Source: Nitrosomonas sp. Nm166 (lineage in GTDB: Bacteria; Pseudomonadota; Gammaproteobacteria; Burkholderiales; Nitrosomonadaceae). Taken from it: a DNA stretch of 64,000 nt. The position numbers were made by a program, and so were the translations under genes. Location of the stretch: the NCBI RefSeq assembly GCF_900112825.1, contig NZ_FONE01000007.1, forward strand, positions 1-64,000, in the 5' to 3' direction. Within the stretch, counting starts at the first letter, position 1, and each line of letters starts with the position of its first letter. Below the pieces are notes generated by a model. The model made no database searches. It saw nothing but the letters and a program-made list of their open reading frames with translations, and was not told where the DNA came from. Shown here one piece after another: positions 60,001-64,000 of the stretch.

Positions 60001-61226
60001 GGGATGTCAATGGTGACGGTTTTGATGATTTGATTATTGGTGCTGACGGTGCTGACGCCAGTTACGTGGTGTTTGGGCATGCATCCGGTTTTTCTGCTGC
60101 GCTGGAGCTATCCAGCCTGGATGGCAGCAACGGCTTTCGTCTGGATGGAGCGGGCCAGACGGTCAGCACTGCCGGAGATGTGAATGGTGACGATTTTGAT
60201 GATTTGATTATTGGTGCTGACGGTGCTGACGGTGCTGACGGTGCTGACGGTGCTGACGGTGCTGACGGTGCTGACGGTGCTGACGCCAGTTACGTGGTGT
60301 TTGGGCATGCATCCGGTTTTACTGCTGCGCTGGAGCTATCCAGCCTGGATGGCAGCAACGGCTTTCGTCTGGATGGAGCGGGCCACACGGTCAGCACTGC
60401 CGGAGATGTGAATGGTGATGGCTTTGATGATGTGATTCTTGGTGCGCCTCAAGCTGGCCCGAATCGCTCCGGCTCCACCTATGTAGTGTTTGGCAAGGCT
60501 TCCGGTTTTGATGCTGTGGTGAACTTATTCAATGTTGATGGCAAAAACGTTTTGCGCCTGGATGGAGTGACGGCATTTGATTATTCTGGTAGATCTGTTA
60601 GTAATGCGGGGGATGTTAACGGCGACGGTTTTGATGATGTGATTGTGGGTGCACCCTATGCTGAACCGAATGGTTTTAATTCTGGCTCAAGCTACGTGGT
60701 ATTTGGCAGAAGCAGCTTTACTGATGATGGTGTAATTCGAGGCACTCCGGGAAATGATAATCTCATTGGCACTCCGGCAGCGGAACGCTTCGAGGCGGGG
60801 GATGGCAATGATCGAATGATCGGTCGCGGCGGTGCGGATGTGTTTCTGGGTGAAGCAGGGAATGACTATATCCGGGTATCCGATCTTGACTTCGAGTCTA
60901 TGGATGGCGGCAGCGGCAACGATACGCTGGCCCTGGGTGGCAGTGGCTTGGATCTTAATCTGACCGATATGGCCGGCAAGATCAGCGGCATCGAAACCAT
61001 TAATCTGTTTGGCACCGGTGACAATACCTTGACGTTAACCGCAGCGGATGTGCTCAACCTGTCGGATACTACTAATACCCTGAAAGTCAATGGCAATGCA
61101 GGGGATCGCATCGTTGGACTAAGCCATGGTTGGGGAGATGGCGGTGTTCATGGTGATTTCCATACTTACTTCAATGATGCGGCAGTGCTGCTGGTGGGCG
61201 TGAATGTGGCAACGGATTTTGTTTAA
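57045..61226 (+). CDS. Giant FG-GAP repeat protein with RTX-type modules
   Basis: 1393 residues. There is no signal peptide. The chain is two similar halves. Each begins with a series of FG-GAP blades of about 60-65 residues (SLDGSNGFRLDG, then AGDVNGDGFDDVIVGA, then SSYVVFGKASGF). The VNGDGFDD loop is an integrin-type calcium site. Each half ends with an RTX-like stretch (GTPGDDVLIGTPGADRFEAGDGND, then GGADVFLGGAGDDTI) and an LTGSGDNTLTLS-type domain, around residues 575-720 and 1225-1390. This is typical of large secreted adhesins exported by type I secretion. No secretion genes are in the window. GAD triplets are expanded near residue 1060-1082. Confidence 0.9.
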   Translation: MATSIINLSSLDGSNGFRLDGAEEGDSAGSSVSSVGDVNGDGFDDVIVRGSSRHPDGGGFTGFSYVVFGRASGFSAAMNLSSIDGSNGFRVDGITTYDRSNVSINNAGDINGDGVEDMLIRVLGFDLLGDRTVFNYVVFGKTSGSAATLDLSGLDGSDGFRVQGEPGSYDSIDNAEDINGDGFADVIVSSRTADPNGGYSLSSYVVFGRASGFGATLSLSNLDGSNGFRLDGVAAYDFLGSSVSSAGDVNGDGLDDVIVGAPKANPHGSDSGSAFVVFGSTAGFDAALDLSSLNGSDGFRLDGAEEDDRSGSVVSNAGDINGDGFDDVIVHAPGANKVPYGYYSYALGTRYVVFGRASGFDAALDLSSLDGSNGFRLDGASTSSSSASSAGDINGDGFADMLIETTVYTRYSSYQTGYVVFGKASGFSAAMNIHDVDGNDGFSLQAGVPDFVNQNPDMTFSRAGDINDDGFDDLIVGVVGATKDEPNENGSSYVVFGKASGFAATLDLFSPDGSNVLRLDGARPDDDSGRSVSSADVNGDGFDDVIIGAPGADPNGESSGSSYVLFGRNEFTDDVIRGTPGDDVLIGTPGADRFEAGDGNDSMDGRGGADVFLGGAGDDTIAVADLDFQLADGGTGTDTLELTGSGLNLDLANFHDAIDNIETIDLTGSGDNTLTLSLPDLLSLFDFPHTLTVDGNTGDRVVALTDGWTDGGIDGDYRIFMNIGVMLRVDRDVSADVPLAANVINLADLDGNNGFRLDGEAVGDSLGTSVSNAGDVNGDGFADVIVGAWDASTDVIQSGASYVVFGKASGFSAAMDLSSLDGSNGFRLDGVAAADFSGSSVSNAGDVNGDGFDDLIVGADSADPNGDYSGSSYVVFGRASGFDATINLSSLNGSNGFRLDGVSEFDRLGSSVSNAGDVNGDGFNDVIIGAIGAGPNGDYSGSSYVVFGRASGFDATIDLSSLDSSNGFRLDGEAYDISGFSVSGAGDVNGDGFDDLIIGADGADASYVVFGHASGFSAALELSSLDGSNGFRLDGAGQTVSTAGDVNGDDFDDLIIGADGADGADGADGADGADGADGADASYVVFGHASGFTAALELSSLDGSNGFRLDGAGHTVSTAGDVNGDGFDDVILGAPQAGPNRSGSTYVVFGKASGFDAVVNLFNVDGKNVLRLDGVTAFDYSGRSVSNAGDVNGDGFDDVIVGAPYAEPNGFNSGSSYVVFGRSSFTDDGVIRGTPGNDNLIGTPAAERFEAGDGNDRMIGRGGADVFLGEAGNDYIRVSDLDFESMDGGSGNDTLALGGSGLDLNLTDMAGKISGIETINLFGTGDNTLTLTAADVLNLSDTTNTLKVNGNAGDRIVGLSHGWGDGGVHGDFHTYFNDAAVLLVGVNVATDFV
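60213..60284 (+). repeat. Nine-base minisatellite (GGTGCTGAC), eight units, inside the FG-GAP gene
   Basis: Eight perfect units in frame encode (Gly-Ala-Asp)8. The equivalent place in the preceding blade (about 60042-60059) has only two units, so six units were added. Because the unit is nine bases, length change keeps the frame. Confidence 0.93.
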
Positions 61227-61245
61227 GGCAAAAGCTGCAATAATT

Positions 61246-61314
61246 GTCGTTTCGAGCGCAGAGAGAAATCTGTGGTATTGATTCCAAAAGATTCCTCGTT
61301 GCATTCGGAATGAC
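61246..61314. repeat. Dispersed imperfect palindromic repeat, copy 2
   Basis: It runs GTCGTTTCGAGCGCAGAGAG to TTGCATTCGGAATGAC. This is the second copy of the element at 16733-16800, directly after the stop of the first FG-GAP gene. Confidence 0.75.
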
Positions 61315-61355
61315 AAGGGCGGGTGATTCAAAGGCTCCCTATAAAGAATTTTCAA

Positions 61356-61386
61356 AGCTTGCTGAATTCGTCAGCAGGCTTTTTTA
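61356..61386 (+). terminator. Intrinsic terminator after the first FG-GAP gene
   Basis: AGCTTGCTGA and TCAGCAGGCT pair with one mismatch around ATTCG, followed by TTTTTT. It resembles the dsbC terminator at 56804-56838. Confidence 0.8.
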
Positions 61387-61532
61387 TTGCTGCGCCAGTG
61401 TGCGCCAGGCAACTATATCGTGCGGGGTATTATTTTTTCTTTGTGTAGGAACAGTGGCCATAGCTAAGGAGTCTGAAATGACAAAGGCGGGATTATCCAA
61501 GGCTCCTTAAATTCATAGCTTTTACTAAAGCT

Positions 61533-61649
61533 TCACGATTGTCAAAAGGGTTTTTCTGACGTAGTATCAACCACATATTTTATGAAATAAAGTGATAGGC
61601 GTTTTTTCCGAGCGGGTTCATTGGTCAATTTTTGTAGGAGTCCTTGATC
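61533..61649 (+). repeat. Duplicated upstream region, copy 2
   Basis: CACGATTGTCAAAAGGGTTT through TATGAAATAAAGTGATA to TTTTTGTAGGAGTCCTTGATC; paired with 56929-57044. TGTAGGAG is the ribosome site of the second FG-GAP gene. Confidence 0.7.
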
Positions 61650-64000
61650 ATGGTAATAGCAACAACAATCGATTTATCCAGCCTTGATGGCAGCAACGGC
61701 TTTCGTTTGGATGGTGCGGATGAGCGTGATTTTTCGGGCAGATCGGTCAGCAATGCCGGGGACGTTAACGGCGATGGTTTCGATGATGTGATTGTCGGTG
61801 CTCTCTTTGCTGATCCGAACGGCGATCGTTCCGGATCCAGCTACGTAGTATTTGGTAAAGCTTCCGGTTTTAGTGCCACGCTGAATCTGTCCAGTCTCGA
61901 CGGTAGCAATGGTTTCCGCCTGGATGGGGTAACAGCGTTTGATCAGTCTGGTTTCTCGGTCAGTGACATGGGAGATGTCAACGGCGACGGTTTTGATGAT
62001 GTGATTGTCGGTGCACCTGAATCCAGCTTTAGTTACGTGGTGTTTGGTAAGGCTGGCGGTTTTAGTGCCACGCTGAATCTGTCCAGTCTCGACGGTAGCA
62101 ATGGTTTCCGCCTGGATGGGGTAACAGCGTTTGATCGGTCTGGTTTCTCGGTCAGTGACGTGGGAGATGTCAACGGCGACGGTTTCGATGATGTGATTGT
62201 CGGTGCACCTGGTTATAGTAGTAGTAATCCATACGGTGGCGGTACTTACAGCTCTAGCTCCAGTTACGTGGTGCTTGGCAAGGCTTCAGGATTTGATGCT
62301 ACGCTGGAGCTGTCTAGCCTTGATGGCAGCAATGGCTTCCGTCTGGATGGCGTGGCGGGAGGTGATTCTTCTGGTGCTTCGGTTAGTAGTGCCGGGGATG
62401 TCAATGGCGATGGTTTTGATGATGTGATTGTCGGTGCTTTTGGTGCTGATCCGAACGGTGATCGTTCCGGCTCCAGTTATGTGGTGTTTGGCAAGGCTGG
62501 CGGTTTTGATGCTGCAATGGATTTATCCAGCCTGGATGGCAGCAATGGCTTCCGTTTGGATGGCGTGGATGAGCGTGATTATTCGGGATTTTCGGTCAGT
62601 AGTGCCGGGGATGTCAATGGCGATGGTTTTGATGATGTGATTGTCGGTGCCACTGGAGCTAATTCCAGTTACGTGGTGTTTGGCAAGTCTACCGGTTTTG
62701 ACGCCACGTTAAACCTATCCAGCCTCGATGGCAGCAACGGCTTTTGTTTGGATGGCGCGGGTAGGGTCAGCACTGCTGGGGATGTCAATGGTGATGGTTT
62801 TGATGATGTGATTGTGGGTGCGCCTGACGTCGATTCCAGTTACGTGATATTTGGCAAGGTTGCGGGTTTTAGTGCCACGCTGGATTTGCTTAAACTCGAC
62901 AGCAATAGCGGCTTGCGTCTGGATGGCGGGACAGCGTATGACCGATCAGGTTTTTCGGTTAGCGGTGGAGGGGATGTTAACGGCGACGGTTTTGATGATT
63001 TGATTGTGGGTGCGCCTGATGCCGATCCGAACGGTTATGGTTCCGGATCCAGTTACGTGCTGTTTGGCAGTAGTCACTTTGACGGTACAGTGACTTATGT
63101 GGGTACGCTAGAGGATGATATTCTCACGGGCACCTCGGCAGATGAACGCTTCGAGGGGGGCGATGGCAACGACACGCTGATCGGCGGTGGCGGGGCAGAT
63201 ATATTTGATGGGGAAGACGGTGATGATGTTATCCGGGTGCCCGATCTTGACTTTCAAACACTGAATGGCGGTACCGGCACGGATACCCTGGAATTGACCG
63301 GTGGCGGCATCGATCTGAATCTAGCCAGTTTTCACGACCCGATCAACGATATCGAAGCCATTGATCTGACGGGCAGCGGTGACAATACATTGACTTTTAC
63401 TTTGCCCGACTTGCTCAGTTTGTCGAACACTCATATTTTTACGGTCGATGGCGATGCAGGAGACCGCGTGGTTGGAATTGGCCCCGGCTGGGCGGATGAA
63501 GGTATCGAGGGGGGTTATCATATTTATACCAATCGCGGCACGATAGTGCGGGTTGATGTGGCTGTGAGTGCCGATTCACCGCCTCCAGGGGTCATTAGCC
63601 TATTCAGCTTGAATGGCAGCAACGGATTTCGTCTGGATGGCGTGGCGGCGAATGATTATTCGGGTACTTCGGTCAGTAATGCCGGAGATGTCAATGGCGA
63701 TGGTTTTGACGACGTGATTGTCGGTGCCCCTGGAGCTAATTCCAGTTACGTGGTGTTTGGCAAGGCTTCCGGCTTTGACGCCACGCTGGACTTATCCAGC
63801 CTCGATGGCAGCAACGGTTTCACTCTGAATGGGGTGACGGCAGAGGATGCTTTGGGTTATTCAATCAGCAGTGCCGGGGACGTCAATGGCGATGGGTTTG
63901 CTGATGTGATTATTGGTGCTCGTGGAGCTAATTCCAGTTACGTGGTGTTTGGCAAGTCTGCTGGTTTTGACGGCACGTTGAATCTATCCAGCCTCGATGG
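61650..64000 (+). CDS. Second giant FG-GAP/RTX protein, C-terminus outside window
   Basis: ATG 61650 (GTAGGAG upstream) opens a frame with no stop to the window end, at least 783 residues. It is a paralogue of the preceding gene: FG-GAP blades (SLDGSNGFRLDG, NAGDVNGDGFDDVIVGA) up to about 63080, an RTX-like part (GTLEDDILTGTSADERFEGGDGND, then GGADIFDGEDGDDVI), the LTGSGDNTLTFTLPDLLSL domain, and then a second series of blades from 63600. The same two-half plan is expected. In the blades at 62030 and 62690, linkers differ, so the copies are diverging by blade gain and loss. Confidence 0.9.
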   Translation, partial: MVIATTIDLSSLDGSNGFRLDGADERDFSGRSVSNAGDVNGDGFDDVIVGALFADPNGDRSGSSYVVFGKASGFSATLNLSSLDGSNGFRLDGVTAFDQSGFSVSDMGDVNGDGFDDVIVGAPESSFSYVVFGKAGGFSATLNLSSLDGSNGFRLDGVTAFDRSGFSVSDVGDVNGDGFDDVIVGAPGYSSSNPYGGGTYSSSSSYVVLGKASGFDATLELSSLDGSNGFRLDGVAGGDSSGASVSSAGDVNGDGFDDVIVGAFGADPNGDRSGSSYVVFGKAGGFDAAMDLSSLDGSNGFRLDGVDERDYSGFSVSSAGDVNGDGFDDVIVGATGANSSYVVFGKSTGFDATLNLSSLDGSNGFCLDGAGRVSTAGDVNGDGFDDVIVGAPDVDSSYVIFGKVAGFSATLDLLKLDSNSGLRLDGGTAYDRSGFSVSGGGDVNGDGFDDLIVGAPDADPNGYGSGSSYVLFGSSHFDGTVTYVGTLEDDILTGTSADERFEGGDGNDTLIGGGGADIFDGEDGDDVIRVPDLDFQTLNGGTGTDTLELTGGGIDLNLASFHDPINDIEAIDLTGSGDNTLTFTLPDLLSLSNTHIFTVDGDAGDRVVGIGPGWADEGIEGGYHIYTNRGTIVRVDVAVSADSPPPGVISLFSLNGSNGFRLDGVAANDYSGTSVSNAGDVNGDGFDDVIVGAPGANSSYVVFGKASGFDATLDLSSLDGSNGFTLNGVTAEDALGYSISSAGDVNGDGFADVIIGARGANSSYVVFGKSAGFDGTLNLSSLD

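Overview
The window looks like chromosome of a betaproteobacterium, most likely Nitrosomonadaceae (Nitrosomonas-like). The evidence is the housekeeping block miaB-phoH-ybeY-corC-recJ, a ubiquinone hydroxylase next to a DsbC-family isomerase, and the style of the BON/CsbD/OmpA stress genes. This placement rests on gene content and protein style only. About a third of the window is ordinary chromosome; the rest is accessory DNA.

Layout. 1-5.1 kb: a decayed prophage (NinB, truncated RusA, MazG-like protein, frameshifted fragments) cut by an IS630-family element, with the end of an IS5-family transposase at the window edge. 5.2-16.4 kb: a complete type I-C CRISPR-Cas locus on the minus strand, with a 32-repeat array, a leader, and cas2-cas1-cas4-cas7-cas8c-cas5-cas3. 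It carries two additions: a stand-alone minimal nucleotidyltransferase (MNT) gene between cas7 and cas4, and a DUF433 antitoxin-like gene just upstream of cas3. Both are antitoxin-type domains and neither has a visible toxin partner. 16.8-18.2 kb: a SEC-C/DUF1186 protein and a broken WYL regulator. 18.3-25.6 kb: the housekeeping block. 25.9-35.3 kb: stress and envelope genes (MEDS sensor, catalase-like protein, BON lipoproteins, four-helix copper-binding protein, CsbD, DUF4398/OmpA lipoproteins, PhyH-type dioxygenase).

35.5-43 kb: a type I restriction-modification operon, hsdR-DUF559-hsdS-fic-hsdM. hsdS carries an in-frame palindromic repeat whose inverted copy lies just upstream of the gene, plus a 42-bp tandem duplication. 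hsdM is frameshifted. A perfect 18-bp palindrome followed by two 12-bp direct repeats lies at the fic-hsdM junction. 43-46.8 kb: an MddA-like methyltransferase, a glucose dehydrogenase and a GH15 glucoamylase-like gene.

46.8-54.6 kb: an accessory island between a broken integrase and a CAU-anticodon tRNA whose 3' end faces the island. It holds about ten tiny one-gene units. Most are preceded by a shared motif (core CGYACMGAY) and many are followed by a GC hairpin and T-run. The same motif precedes CsbD, the four-BON lipoprotein and the copper-binding protein 18 kb away, suggesting one undescribed stress regulon. The island also holds a umuDC locus destroyed by IS1595-family debris. 54.8-56.8 kb: the ubiquinone hydroxylase and DsbC genes. 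57-64 kb: two tandem giant FG-GAP/RTX genes, the second leaving the window.
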